Shown here piece by piece: positions 53,466 to 62,927 of a stretch of DNA of 64,000 bases. Origin of the DNA: a bacterium. GTDB taxonomy: Bacteria > SAR324 > XYD2-FULL-50-16. Position 1 is the first letter of the stretch. Each line of letters begins with the position of its first letter. The position numbers and the translations under genes are program-made. Location of the stretch: positions 1 through 64,000 of the forward strand of contig JAHJTV010000086.1 in the NCBI GenBank assembly GCA_018829445.1. The letters run 5' to 3'. The notes under the pieces are model-generated. The model saw only the letters and a list, made by a program, of their open reading frames with translations, had not been told where the DNA came from and did no database searches.

Positions 53466-56045
53466 ATGGCTGATGATCTGAATGATATGATTCAAGGTTT
53501 TGTGGAAGAATCTCACGAAGCATTTGATGATATTGAAAATGATCTTTTAACAATAGAAAGCAATCCGGAAGATTTGAGCATTGTCAATGGCATATTTCGT
53601 GTCATGCACACTATAAAGGGGACAGCCGGCTTCCTGAATTTGGATGATATTGGAAAACTCGCTCACAAGATTGAATCAATTTTTGACATGATTCGCAGAG
53701 AAGAGCTCAAAATAACGTCAGATATTATGGATACCCTATTACCTTCCATAGATCTGTTGAAACTCATGGTCTTTGAACTGATAGAATCAAAAAAATCTCA
53801 ATACAATCTTGAAGAAACCCTGTCTGCTTTACAGATACTAACCCGCGTTTCTGCCGCAGCAGGAGAAAAAAAAGAGGAACCTAACCCGTTTTTTAATCTG
53901 GATTCCTCTGATGAAAGGAGAACAGAGACTTCAAGGCAAAAAAGCATTCGTGATAAACATTTACTACAATTCAGGGAAGATATTGTAAGTGTTTCTCAGC
54001 AACTAAAATCCGATTTTGTGATTGAAGCGGAGGAGCACCTGGAAATAATTGAAGCAAATCTATTAATTCTAGAGCAGAATCCGGAAGATAAAAATTCCAT
54101 CAATGAGGTCTTTAGGGCAATCCATTCAATTAAAGGAACATCGGATTACGTTAATCTTGCAACTATCACCGAGATTTCCCACAAACTGGAGACGATTTTT
54201 GATCAGATTAGAAAAGACTCACAAAAATACAACAATGAAATTGCCGATGTCGTTCTGAAAGGAATTGATATTTTAAAAACCCTGATTTTCATGCTTAAGA
54301 CTGACGATACATCAGCTGAAATCAGAATAGGTGAAATTATTGAACAATTGGAAAAACTGATCATTCTCAAAAAGCAACCCTTAACAATAAAGGTCGAACC
54401 CAAAGAAGCCTTGCCCAGTTCCATCAATGCGTTTAAAAATATCAGTTCACAACAAATATTGGTGGTGCAACATTTAGGAAATAGTTTTTTGAACGATATC
54501 CTGGAACCGGAAGAGTTGATGGTTTTATTACGTTCTGTTAAAACACTCAGGGATGGAGCCAGAAGAGTCGGGCTGAATAAGGTGGTTTCACAATCCCTTC
54601 ATTTGGAAAACATGATTTCAGCTGTCAGTTCAGGGAGAACAGGCATTGAGGAGATAAGAGAAACCTTCCAGAATTTGAGCGATGACCTGATTTCAGAAGT
54701 AAACAGAATCATTGACACTCCTGAAGACGAAATTTTAAAGCTAATCGCAACCTACTCAAGCAAAACGGATACTCTCAATCCCGCGGTTCCTGAAAAACTG
54801 TCGGGCCAGGATAAATCTTCCGATTCGACGGCAACTCAGCCATTGATAAAAGACAGTACCATTAAGACAATGAGGGTTGATTCAAGTCGATTGGATACCT
54901 TCATGAATCTTATTGGAGAATTGATCATTACCAGAAACAGCTTCAGCCATACCATCAGTGAGATGAATGAACAGAAGGTTCCCGAAAATATAATTCTGGA
55001 ACTTAAATCCATGGAAGCAAACTTCAACAGAATCTCGGAAGATCTTCAAGCAACATTGATGGATATTCGCCTCCTGCCAGTCAAATCTGTCTTCCAGAAA
55101 ATACCGCGGATTATCAGAGATATTGCCAGAAGGAAAGATAAGAAAATCCAGTTTCAGATAATTGGCGAAAATACTGAAATTGATAAATCAATTATTGAAA
55201 TGATTGGTGATCCTCTGGTCCATATTGTCAGAAATTGTTGTGACCATGGGATTGAATCGATTGAAGAACGGAAAAAACTGGGTAAGCCGGAGACGGGTAA
55301 CATTATTCTAAGGGCAAGTCATTTGGGTAGTGCGATTGCAATCGATGTTATTGACGATGGTGCCGGAATTGATACTGACAAGGTTCGGCAGATCGCCATT
55401 GAAAGAGGAATGCTTTCAAGGGAGAAAGCCGAGAGTCTCGACAAAAAGGCAATCAACAGTTATATCTTTCAACCGGGATTCTCAACCGCTGACGAAGTTA
55501 CTGATATTAGCGGAAGAGGAGTTGGTATGGATGTTGTCATCACCAACATTAAAAAGATCCATGGTTCAGTTGACGTTGAATCCGATAAAGGTCAAGGAAC
55601 CCAAGTCAGACTCCTTTTACCGTTAACCCTGGCCGTTGTTGACGCCCTACTGGTTTTGGATAATAACCAGAAATACGCCATCCCTCTTGAAACCGTAAAA
55701 GAGACCATCGAAATTAGAGAAGAAGAGCTGCAAACTCTTAAAAATAATGAAGCCATTAACCTGAGAGGGGATATTATTGGTATAACAAGATTATCAAACC
55801 TTTTAGGGATGCCCCAAAAACCCTATGATCCTGAATATGTGCTTAGCGTTGTTTTTTTACAGGCGGGAACTCGTATTATTGGAATTGTGGTTGATGACTT
55901 ATCGAACCAGCAGGAAATTGTTGTTAAACCCTTGCAAAAATACCTTTCCAATATTCCGGGAATCAGCGGATCAACTATTCTTGGGAATGGTGAGATCATT
56001 CTTATTCTCGATCCGGCAGAACTCATCGATATTGCTTCCATGTAA
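53466..56045 (+). CDS. cheA: CheA-type histidine kinase with two HPt domains
   Basis: 859 residues. Two HPt domains carry His48 (FRVMHTIKGTAGFL) and His220 (FRAIHSIKGTSDYV). A linker of about 200 residues follows instead of a recognisable P2 domain. Then come dimerisation helices (MRVDSSRLDTFMNLIGELI), the ATPase with HIVRNCCDHGIE, VIDDGAGID and GRGVGMDVV, and a C-terminal CheW-like regulatory domain. Both histidines look usable. It ends the operon; metG follows after 135 bases. Confidence 0.93.
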   Translation: MADDLNDMIQGFVEESHEAFDDIENDLLTIESNPEDLSIVNGIFRVMHTIKGTAGFLNLDDIGKLAHKIESIFDMIRREELKITSDIMDTLLPSIDLLKLMVFELIESKKSQYNLEETLSALQILTRVSAAAGEKKEEPNPFFNLDSSDERRTETSRQKSIRDKHLLQFREDIVSVSQQLKSDFVIEAEEHLEIIEANLLILEQNPEDKNSINEVFRAIHSIKGTSDYVNLATITEISHKLETIFDQIRKDSQKYNNEIADVVLKGIDILKTLIFMLKTDDTSAEIRIGEIIEQLEKLIILKKQPLTIKVEPKEALPSSINAFKNISSQQILVVQHLGNSFLNDILEPEELMVLLRSVKTLRDGARRVGLNKVVSQSLHLENMISAVSSGRTGIEEIRETFQNLSDDLISEVNRIIDTPEDEILKLIATYSSKTDTLNPAVPEKLSGQDKSSDSTATQPLIKDSTIKTMRVDSSRLDTFMNLIGELIITRNSFSHTISEMNEQKVPENIILELKSMEANFNRISEDLQATLMDIRLLPVKSVFQKIPRIIRDIARRKDKKIQFQIIGENTEIDKSIIEMIGDPLVHIVRNCCDHGIESIEERKKLGKPETGNIILRASHLGSAIAIDVIDDGAGIDTDKVRQIAIERGMLSREKAESLDKKAINSYIFQPGFSTADEVTDISGRGVGMDVVITNIKKIHGSVDVESDKGQGTQVRLLLPLTLAVVDALLVLDNNQKYAIPLETVKETIEIREEELQTLKNNEAINLRGDIIGITRLSNLLGMPQKPYDPEYVLSVVFLQAGTRIIGIVVDDLSNQQEIVVKPLQKYLSNIPGISGSTILGNGEIILILDPAELIDIASM

Positions 56046-56180
56046 TCTCTGCCCGTAGGGGCGCAAGTGCTTTGACTTTCATCATAGACTTAAACCCCTA
56101 CCTGTTCTAGTATTCAACAAGGCAGTATCGATCCCCCTCAGATTACATTTCCAAATTAAATTCTCTAGCATCAAAGTATT

Positions 56181-58340
56181 ATGACTCCAAAAAAACTGAT
56201 TACTTCCGCTTTACCTTACGTTAACAACGCACCCCATTTGGGCAATATAATTGGCTGTGTTTTATCAGCAGATACTTTTGCCAGGTATTGCCGGGCGAAA
56301 GGATATGAAACCTTGTATATCTGTGCGACTGATGAGTATGGAACAGCCACGGAAAACAAAGCTCGTGCGGAGGGTCTTACACCGAAAGAGATCTGCGATA
56401 AATACCACGCCATCCATAAGACTATCTATGAGCATTTTAATATTTCGTTTGATTACTTTGGACGGACTTCTCACCCGGAGCATATCGAAGTTACACAGTC
56501 CATCTATAAAGACCTCGAAAAACAGAATATGATAGAGGAGTTGGAAACTGAACAAACCTATTGTGATCATGACCAGATGTTCCTGGCAGATCGTTATGTC
56601 ATCGGAATCTGCCCTCATTGCGGTTTTGATGATGCAAGAGGCGATCAGTGCGATAAATGTGGAAAGCTATTGCAACCAACAGAAATTATTAACCCCAAAT
56701 GTCAGATTTGCGGCAATGCACCCTCAAGCAGAAGTACCAAGCATCTTTATATCAAACTTCCCAAACTGGAGAATGAATTAAAGGCATTTCACAAAGCATC
56801 CATTGATAAAGGAAAATGGACGAACAACGCCATAACGTTAACCAATGGCTGGCTGGAAAACGGTTTAATTGAACGCCCCATTACCAGGGATTTGAAGTGG
56901 GGAATCCAGGTTCCAAGGGAAGGGTATGAAAACAAGGTTTTTTATGTCTGGTTTGATGCGCCCATCGGATACATTTCTACAACCAAAAGAGCTCTGCCGG
57001 ACAGTTGGCAAGACTGGTGGCTCAATCCTGACGAGACGGAGCTTTACCAGTTCATGGCAAAAGACAATATTCCGTTTCACACGGTAGTTTTTCCTGCCTG
57101 TTTGATTGGAACACGTCAAAATTGGACCTTGCTGCATCACATAAACGCAACGGAATATTTAAACTATGAGAAAGATAAATTCTCAAAATCAAGAAGTATC
57201 GGAGTGTTTGGAACAGATGTTGTCAATTCCAATATTCCTGTTGATCTTTGGAGATTTTATCTGCTGTTCAACCGACCGGAGAAATCAGACTCCAGTTTTT
57301 CCTGGAACACCTTCCTTGAAGATATAAACAGCAATTTTATCGACAACATTGGAAACCTGCTCAACAGGGTTCTCGTCTTCTTTGACAAACACTTTGGTGG
57401 AGAAATAACACCGGTGGAATTCGATGAGAATCAAAAACAATTCCTTGAATCAATCAGGCAGGCAGAAAAGAATATTGTTGATCTCTTTGAATCCGTCAAA
57501 ATTAAGGAAGCTCTAAAAAGCATTCTCGCAATGGGCAAGGTCAGTAACAAGTTTTTTCAAGATGAAGAGCCATGGTCATCAATTAAATCGGATGCTCCAA
57601 AAGCAAGATCAAGCCTGACGGCGCTCATTTACGTATTAAGAGATACCGGCATCATGTTGGCCCCATATATGCCTGAAACATCCACTAGAATGCTCTCCAT
57701 GTTCGGACCGGATAAAGTTGATTTTGGTTTATTGGGAAAATGGAATGATTTTGAGGGACGAAAACTTGATAAACCCCAATTGTTATTCAAGAAACTTGAA
57801 AAGAAAACGGTGGATGCTTATCGTGATAGGTTTTCCGGTAAACAACCGGAGGTTAAAGACCCCTTGAAAGCCTGGTCGCAAATTCAAATCAAAGTCGGTG
57901 AAATCAAATCCATTTCTGTTCATCCCTCTGCTGACCTATTGTATGTTGAAGAGGTCGACTGTGGAGAAGAGAGTCCCAGAACAATTGTTTCCGGGCTGGT
58001 GAAGTACTATCAACGGGATGAGCTACTGGGGAAAAAAGTGCTGATTGTATCAAATCTGGCACCCGCAAATCTCAGGGGCGTTCAATCTGAAGGGATGCTG
58101 TTGACAGCCGAGAAAAAGAAAAAAATTGAAGTTATTGAAGTTGAAAACGCAAAACCTGGAGATGAGGTTCGACTGGAGAATGAAACCGATTTCTCATCTA
58201 TCGCTGAGATTACAATAGATACTTTTGCAGAAGCAGACCTGAAGGTCGAGGATTACCATATGCGCATGAACGGGCAAAACCTGATTGTCAACGGGCTGCC
58301 GATCAAAACTCGGATTGTGGCAAATGGAAAGGTTAAATGA
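56181..58340 (+). CDS. metG: Methionyl-tRNA synthetase
   Basis: 719 residues. The class I signature reads HLGN in NNAPHLGNIIG. Zinc-binding knuckles are CPHCGFDDARGDQCDKCG and CQICG, the KMSKS loop reads KFSKS, and the C-terminal tRNA-binding OB fold covers about 610-719. It charges tRNA-Met. The stop codon lies inside the 5' arm of a strong terminator. Confidence 0.96.
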   Translation: MTPKKLITSALPYVNNAPHLGNIIGCVLSADTFARYCRAKGYETLYICATDEYGTATENKARAEGLTPKEICDKYHAIHKTIYEHFNISFDYFGRTSHPEHIEVTQSIYKDLEKQNMIEELETEQTYCDHDQMFLADRYVIGICPHCGFDDARGDQCDKCGKLLQPTEIINPKCQICGNAPSSRSTKHLYIKLPKLENELKAFHKASIDKGKWTNNAITLTNGWLENGLIERPITRDLKWGIQVPREGYENKVFYVWFDAPIGYISTTKRALPDSWQDWWLNPDETELYQFMAKDNIPFHTVVFPACLIGTRQNWTLLHHINATEYLNYEKDKFSKSRSIGVFGTDVVNSNIPVDLWRFYLLFNRPEKSDSSFSWNTFLEDINSNFIDNIGNLLNRVLVFFDKHFGGEITPVEFDENQKQFLESIRQAEKNIVDLFESVKIKEALKSILAMGKVSNKFFQDEEPWSSIKSDAPKARSSLTALIYVLRDTGIMLAPYMPETSTRMLSMFGPDKVDFGLLGKWNDFEGRKLDKPQLLFKKLEKKTVDAYRDRFSGKQPEVKDPLKAWSQIQIKVGEIKSISVHPSADLLYVEEVDCGEESPRTIVSGLVKYYQRDELLGKKVLIVSNLAPANLRGVQSEGMLLTAEKKKKIEVIEVENAKPGDEVRLENETDFSSIAEITIDTFAEADLKVEDYHMRMNGQNLIVNGLPIKTRIVANGKVK

Positions 58341-58367
58341 ATCCTCGTTGTAATGGATTCATTTTTT
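58336..58367 (+). terminator. Rho-independent terminator overlapping the metG stop codon
   Basis: AATGAATCC (58336-58344, containing the TGA stop) pairs with GGATTCATT (58355-58363), followed by a T-run. Nine perfect base pairs with a 10-base loop. Confidence 0.75.
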
Positions 58368-58389
58368 GTAGAGATGTTTGATTGATCAG

Positions 58390-58824
58390 TTAGAATCTAA
58401 GCTCGTAATTAATCAGTTGCATACTGGGGGGGATTTTTTTAATCTCACTTTCAGCAAATAAAAACTCTCGATTATGATGGGATGTATTGTAAACCTCTCC
58501 CTTAAATTCATCATTTATTTCTTCCTGATAAGGGAAAACAGCCTGCCTGTTTAATTGCAGAACACCAAATACAAATCCCAAAAAGACGCCCACACCATAG
58601 CCCTGCAATAAACTTCCACGCAAGTCGGCGCCTGGCGCCAAGGGATCTAACATCCAGTATGCAAGGCCGATTACCATTCCACCGGCTCCTCCAGCAATGG
58701 AGTAGTAAGCAACCGATCGCAGTGCCGGTTTTCCGGCATCTTGTGCAAAAGCCTGATTCTGGGTCAAAAGAATACTTACCACTATTACTGTTATCGTACT
58801 AACTTTTATTAACTTTTTCTTCAT
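58390..58824 (-). CDS. Small exported membrane protein of unknown function
   Basis: 144 residues. The signal peptide is about residues 7-27 (VSTITVIVVSILLTQNQAFA). Two glycine-rich membrane helices follow (AGGAGGMVIGLAYWML and GYGVGVFLGFVFGVL). The C-terminal 50 residues are polar. The layout resembles small inner- or outer-membrane proteins of unknown role seen in deltaproteobacteria. Unrecognised family; downstream of the glycosyltransferases on the same strand. Confidence 0.6.
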   Translation of the reverse strand: MKKKLIKVSTITVIVVSILLTQNQAFAQDAGKPALRSVAYYSIAGGAGGMVIGLAYWMLDPLAPGADLRGSLLQGYGVGVFLGFVFGVLQLNRQAVFPYQEEINDEFKGEVYNTSHHNREFLFAESEIKKIPPSMQLINYELRF

Positions 58825-58949
58825 TCGTCGTTTTTTAAGTGGTTTATTAATATCTGCTTCAAGTCCTTAAAATCAATTCATCATTCATGCCTTTTGGAAT
58901 CAGAGACATCAATATATCCTTTGATACCTACCCAAGTATAAGGTTCAGA

Positions 58950-60116
58950 TCAAACTGGCTTCTTTACCCTATTCACTTCCGAGTCCCGATTGGAGCAAGT
59001 TTCATAAAAAGCCAGCATATTGGAAGTGAATGCCTCCAATGTATACTTTTCCTGATAATCTTTAAGTGCTTTTTCCCCCATTTTTATGAATTCATCTCTA
59101 TTTCCATAGATCCATTTTATTGCTCTGACCAGTTCCATTGCAGTTTTTTCCGCGCATAAGTACCCATTTTTTTTGTGCTCAACAATATCCGGTAGAGTTC
59201 CTGTCGGGAATGAGACAACAGGAATCCCTAGGGAAAAAAATTCCACACAAACCCGGCAATTGACCTCACTTGCAGTTGATGGGATAACGCCGCAGTCGAC
59301 TGTCGAAAGGATGCCTCCCAAATCATCCTGAAATCCCAACATTGTAACCTGTTTGTTAAGATTGTTGGATTTTATGAATTGCTCTATTTTGTTTAACTCA
59401 TCCGGATATTCTCCTTTGTCCTTAATTAGGAAAAGCAGATGGAATACGGGATCATCAATCAATTTAAGTGCTTCCAGGAGTATCAGATGTCCTTTAATCT
59501 GTTGTGTTCGCCCTAAAAGCGTTAATACAAATGCTTCTTCAGGTATGTTGTGTCTGGTGCGGGAAGATTCCCTATTAGATTCAGTATTCTGACTTACCGG
59601 GGTGTCACCATAATGGACGGTGGTAATGTTCTGCAATCGATTTCCCCCAAATAATCCTTCCATCCAGCGTCTGACCGGAGAGCCTACGGTAACTATACCA
59701 TCACAGCATTTGGAGCCGTAAAGATATCGATTAAAAATATTATTCCGGGGGGGGGATGCAACTCCTCTGGTTTTTATATAGATAATTCCTAACCTGAAAT
59801 ACCTGACAATACTGAATAAAAAAGCCCCGTTTGACTTAAAAGAGTTTATTAGTTGAATCCCTTTGTGATCAATATGAAAAAAAAGTCGTTTCAGATTTTT
59901 CAATTGAACAACAGGATTATAAGAATCCAAAGCTACATCGGTGATGACTTCCAATCCTCTTTCCCGGGCTTTTTGGTGAACCGGAGAATTCAGGTTTACT
60001 ATAAGCCAAACCTGAATCCCCTGGTTTTTTAAACCCCGTGCGAGATTTAATGCATAGGCAGCTTCAGCATTCCACCACCGAACATTAATTGCCAATAAGA
60101 CTCGTTTAATCAACAT
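58950..60116 (-). CDS. Family 4 glycosyltransferase (GT-B fold)
   Basis: 388 residues. N-terminal acceptor domain (AEAAYALNLARGLKNQG), then FVLTLLGRTQQIKGHLILLEAL and the donor-site E(x7)E-like region STASEVNCRVCVEFFSLGIPVV. It transfers a sugar, probably in LPS core or a surface glycan, at the cytoplasmic face. It follows the GT9 gene after 81 bases in the same direction. Confidence 0.82.
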   Translation of the reverse strand: MLIKRVLLAINVRWWNAEAAYALNLARGLKNQGIQVWLIVNLNSPVHQKARERGLEVITDVALDSYNPVVQLKNLKRLFFHIDHKGIQLINSFKSNGAFLFSIVRYFRLGIIYIKTRGVASPPRNNIFNRYLYGSKCCDGIVTVGSPVRRWMEGLFGGNRLQNITTVHYGDTPVSQNTESNRESSRTRHNIPEEAFVLTLLGRTQQIKGHLILLEALKLIDDPVFHLLFLIKDKGEYPDELNKIEQFIKSNNLNKQVTMLGFQDDLGGILSTVDCGVIPSTASEVNCRVCVEFFSLGIPVVSFPTGTLPDIVEHKKNGYLCAEKTAMELVRAIKWIYGNRDEFIKMGEKALKDYQEKYTLEAFTSNMLAFYETCSNRDSEVNRVKKPV

Positions 60117-60197
60117 CTTTATCTTTATCCATGACCTGATCCACCTGTTCTCCTTTCTGCTTTTAAGGACAGATATCTATGTGTGGAACAAGCGGGT

Positions 60198-61250
60198 TTA
60201 TTTCAACAACAGGCGGATTTTGTCAAAAACACATTTTGGATCAATTAACTTCAGGCAGTTATAATGTCCAAAACGACATTCTCTTTTGAAGCAGGGAGAA
60301 CAATCAATAGGTTTTTTGATGACATCGGCGTATTTGTTCAAGGGGCCTGTCCATATTGTTGAAGTGGAACCAAAAATGGCAATTTGTGGCTTCTGCAGTG
60401 CCGCCATAATATGCATGGTGCCTGAATCATTACTGACTAAAAGTCTGGAGTTTGCCAGAACGGCTATCAACTGATTAAGGGAGGTTTTTCCACAGAGATT
60501 GATAGCATTTTTAAAACCATCACTGAGGAATTCCCCAATTGACGCATCAGCTTGAGTTCCTATGATCACAACATTAATATTCTCTTTTGCAAGCATTGAA
60601 ATCAACTCCCGGAAGTGAGATGCCGGCCATTGCTTTGCAGGACCGTAAATAGCGCCCGGGGCAACTGATATATAAGATTTCGGCAGCTCCGGTTCAATCT
60701 CACCCAAATGCTCTGATATCCAGTTTTGATTAACCTTTAATTCAGGATAATAATGGTTCTTGCCCTGGTAATCATCCAATAACTGCAAGTACTCCTGAAT
60801 AAGATGTTGAGATCGGGGTTTTTGATTGTAGGACTTGTTCTTATTTAACAACAACCCCCTAAAACCCCCTTTATATCCTATTCTATCCGGAATTTTTGCA
60901 GAGTATGCCATTAAAGCAGAAGAGAAACTGGGTGGCAAAACATAGATCCGATCGCATTTAAGTCCACTCAGACTTTTCCCGTAAAGATATGCATTTGTCT
61001 TGAGTTTATCAAAGGGAAGAATCTCTCCTCTGTGAGGGAGAGGAAGATCTTCAAAACCACTTTTAACAATTAGATCAACTTTTGAGGTTGGAAAGAAATT
61101 CAAAACCGCCTTGATAAATGCGGTCGACATCATCAGATCCCCTAACCAATTGGGAGTTCTGATAATGATATTTGTCGAATCTGTGCAATTCTTATTTGCC
61201 ACGAATAATCTAAATAAAGGTGAACTATAGACTTTGTACAATCTGCCCAA
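60198..61250 (-). CDS. ADP-heptose:LPS heptosyltransferase-like (GT9)
   Basis: 350 residues. NIIIRTPNWLGDLMMSTAF is the RfaF/WaaF-type start, preceded by about 25 extra residues. SVAPGAIYGPAKQWPASHF and VSNDSGTMHIMAALQKPQIAIFGS are the donor-binding motifs. A Cys-containing tail (PCFKRECRFGHYNCL) is common in heptosyltransferase II. It adds heptose to the LPS inner core. First gene of a two-gene operon with the GT4. Confidence 0.87.
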   Translation of the reverse strand: MGRLYKVYSSPLFRLFVANKNCTDSTNIIIRTPNWLGDLMMSTAFIKAVLNFFPTSKVDLIVKSGFEDLPLPHRGEILPFDKLKTNAYLYGKSLSGLKCDRIYVLPPSFSSALMAYSAKIPDRIGYKGGFRGLLLNKNKSYNQKPRSQHLIQEYLQLLDDYQGKNHYYPELKVNQNWISEHLGEIEPELPKSYISVAPGAIYGPAKQWPASHFRELISMLAKENINVVIIGTQADASIGEFLSDGFKNAINLCGKTSLNQLIAVLANSRLLVSNDSGTMHIMAALQKPQIAIFGSTSTIWTGPLNKYADVIKKPIDCSPCFKRECRFGHYNCLKLIDPKCVFDKIRLLLK

Positions 61251-61379
61251 CCACTACTAATGTCCAACACAGGTAAATGGGATTATGTATCTGGTACAAT
61301 AGGAGAGAAATAACACCATAAAACCTTACAATCAATGGGTTCTGTCAAATTTAGGTGAAAAAATCAGAGTTTTATAATC

Positions 61380-62048
61380 TTACTCCACGTTCGGTGGATT
61401 TGGACATATTCTAAAGTAGTAGTTTCGAGACTGGGTGGTTGCTTTTCTACCATGTTCTTCTGTTAGTGCAAACGACGGGGTGGATATTTGGTGAGGTCTG
61501 AAATAGTGCAGGTCTTTTGTCGGGTTATAGAGTATTTCACCTATGTTGCTGATACCCTTTAAGGTCCAGTACTCAATCCATATTCGTTTCCCATCAGTGG
61601 GTTTGCTTTCATGGAGTTTTATCATTTTCAAATCCCATTTGTTAAAGCCCTTGGGAAGTTTTGATGTTCTTGTTGTATCCTCTTCACCTTCAACATCTGT
61701 TTTTATTGCAACTTCTTCTACTTTTTCAGGTTTTTTAAAATTTATTTCAGCAAAAATCCTTTTCCCAAGTACACCTTCCAAAGCCTTGTAGAAACGTTCA
61801 TTAAACTCCTTTTCCAGTCCTGAGATTCTTGCAATAAATTCATCTTTACCTTCACTGGATTGTAATGCAGAGTTTTCGTCTTCAGTCAGTTTTTCTTTAC
61901 GAGCAGTTTTGATGGCTGGAATAAAGGCAGGTCCAAAAAGGGTTTGAAATGAAGATAATATGTTCTCTAGTTTTGTCAGTTGGTTCGATTTTCGTTCTTC
62001 AATTGAAAGGCTTTCCTCTTCTTCGTAAATCCGCTTCCACTCTTCCAA
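61380..62048 (-). CDS. Hypothetical soluble protein
   Basis: 222 residues, strongly charged and without membrane segments. The N-terminal half is helical and coiled-coil-like, and a globular-looking C-terminus has KGFNKWDLKMIKLHE and RIWIEYWTLKGISNIGEI. The upstream AAGGTTTACTCC does not provide a strong RBS. I do not recognise the family. It lies next to another unknown small gene and opposite a long unknown gene at 62928. Confidence 0.6.
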   Translation of the reverse strand: MEEWKRIYEEEESLSIEERKSNQLTKLENILSSFQTLFGPAFIPAIKTARKEKLTEDENSALQSSEGKDEFIARISGLEKEFNERFYKALEGVLGKRIFAEINFKKPEKVEEVAIKTDVEGEEDTTRTSKLPKGFNKWDLKMIKLHESKPTDGKRIWIEYWTLKGISNIGEILYNPTKDLHYFRPHQISTPSFALTEEHGRKATTQSRNYYFRICPNPPNVE

Positions 62049-62125
62049 GGTTTACTCCTAATCAGTTAAACTCCATTTGCTAGCCTTTCATATTCATTCA
62101 AAATGAATATCGACTATAAAAGAGT

Positions 62126-62335
62126 TTAACTTTTTTCGCTATTCTTTTCCAGTGTACCTTCACCATATTTAAATGGATTTTCAATTCTTGTGCTGCAATT
62201 GGAAACAATTCTCTGGGCTTCCTTTAAAGCCATCTTTTCTTTTGATGACATTGTGTATAGAGCCCCATCTTTCTTTTCCTCAGAATCTCTTCTCAGACCG
62301 GGGAAAACCGGTTCTAACATGCGTATCAGATTCAT
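62126..62335 (-). CDS. Small hypothetical protein (uncertain)
   Basis: 69 residues, basic and hydrophilic (MLEPVFPGLRRDSEEKKDGA, then EAQRIVSNCSTRIENPFKYG). No SD sequence is evident; an internal ATG at codon 6 is also possible. Its composition resembles protein rather than noise, and it is 77 bases upstream of the gene at 61380 on the same strand. Not recognised. Confidence 0.4.
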   Translation of the reverse strand: MNLIRMLEPVFPGLRRDSEEKKDGALYTMSSKEKMALKEAQRIVSNCSTRIENPFKYGEGTLEKNSEKS

Positions 62336-62927
62336 TGTATTGTATTTGTGGCTATAAGTTAGTAAGTTATTGACAACAAAAACATCTCTTTCTATTACCG
62401 ATAGTTAATACTTAACCTGTGAAAAATTAAGCATATTTTTTAAAAATATGCCAGCTTTTTTTTAAAATTAGTGTTAATTATTTGTGAAAATTTTCATCAG
62501 AATCTTTTTAACCGTAAAAACCTAAGATTCTTTATTAAAAAAGGATTGGTTCTATATATGGCTAAAGACTCGGGTTTTGCTTTTCCTGAGGTATTACTGA
62601 TGCCTAGTTCAATAGATTTTGTTATAATCATTTAAACGAATTCAGGAAGGGCTATAGACTCCTTGTTGACTAAAGATATTAAGACTTTGGGAAAATGGTC
62701 TCCATTTCAGAAATGACTTATTAATGGATTGATCCGCCAATCTATTAATAATAAAACCTTGAATTTTCTTAGACTGGCAGACGAATACAACGGCAATGGT
62801 TACCGGATTGATTTATCTCCCACTTAACCTTGAAGTTGTTTTCTTTATATTCTAAGTTATTTCAAAATCACCTGATTTAAATAAGCATTAATCTATCAGT
62901 TCAATTCAACTGTTTCTTAGAATCTGA
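62336..62927. other. Intergenic region with an AT-rich palindrome
   Basis: 592 AT-rich bases. GCATATTTTT (from 62431) and AAAAATATGC (to 62451) form a 10-bp stem, and CAGCTTTTTTTT follows, terminator-like on the plus strand although no plus-strand gene ends nearby. No gene was found. Confidence 0.45.
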
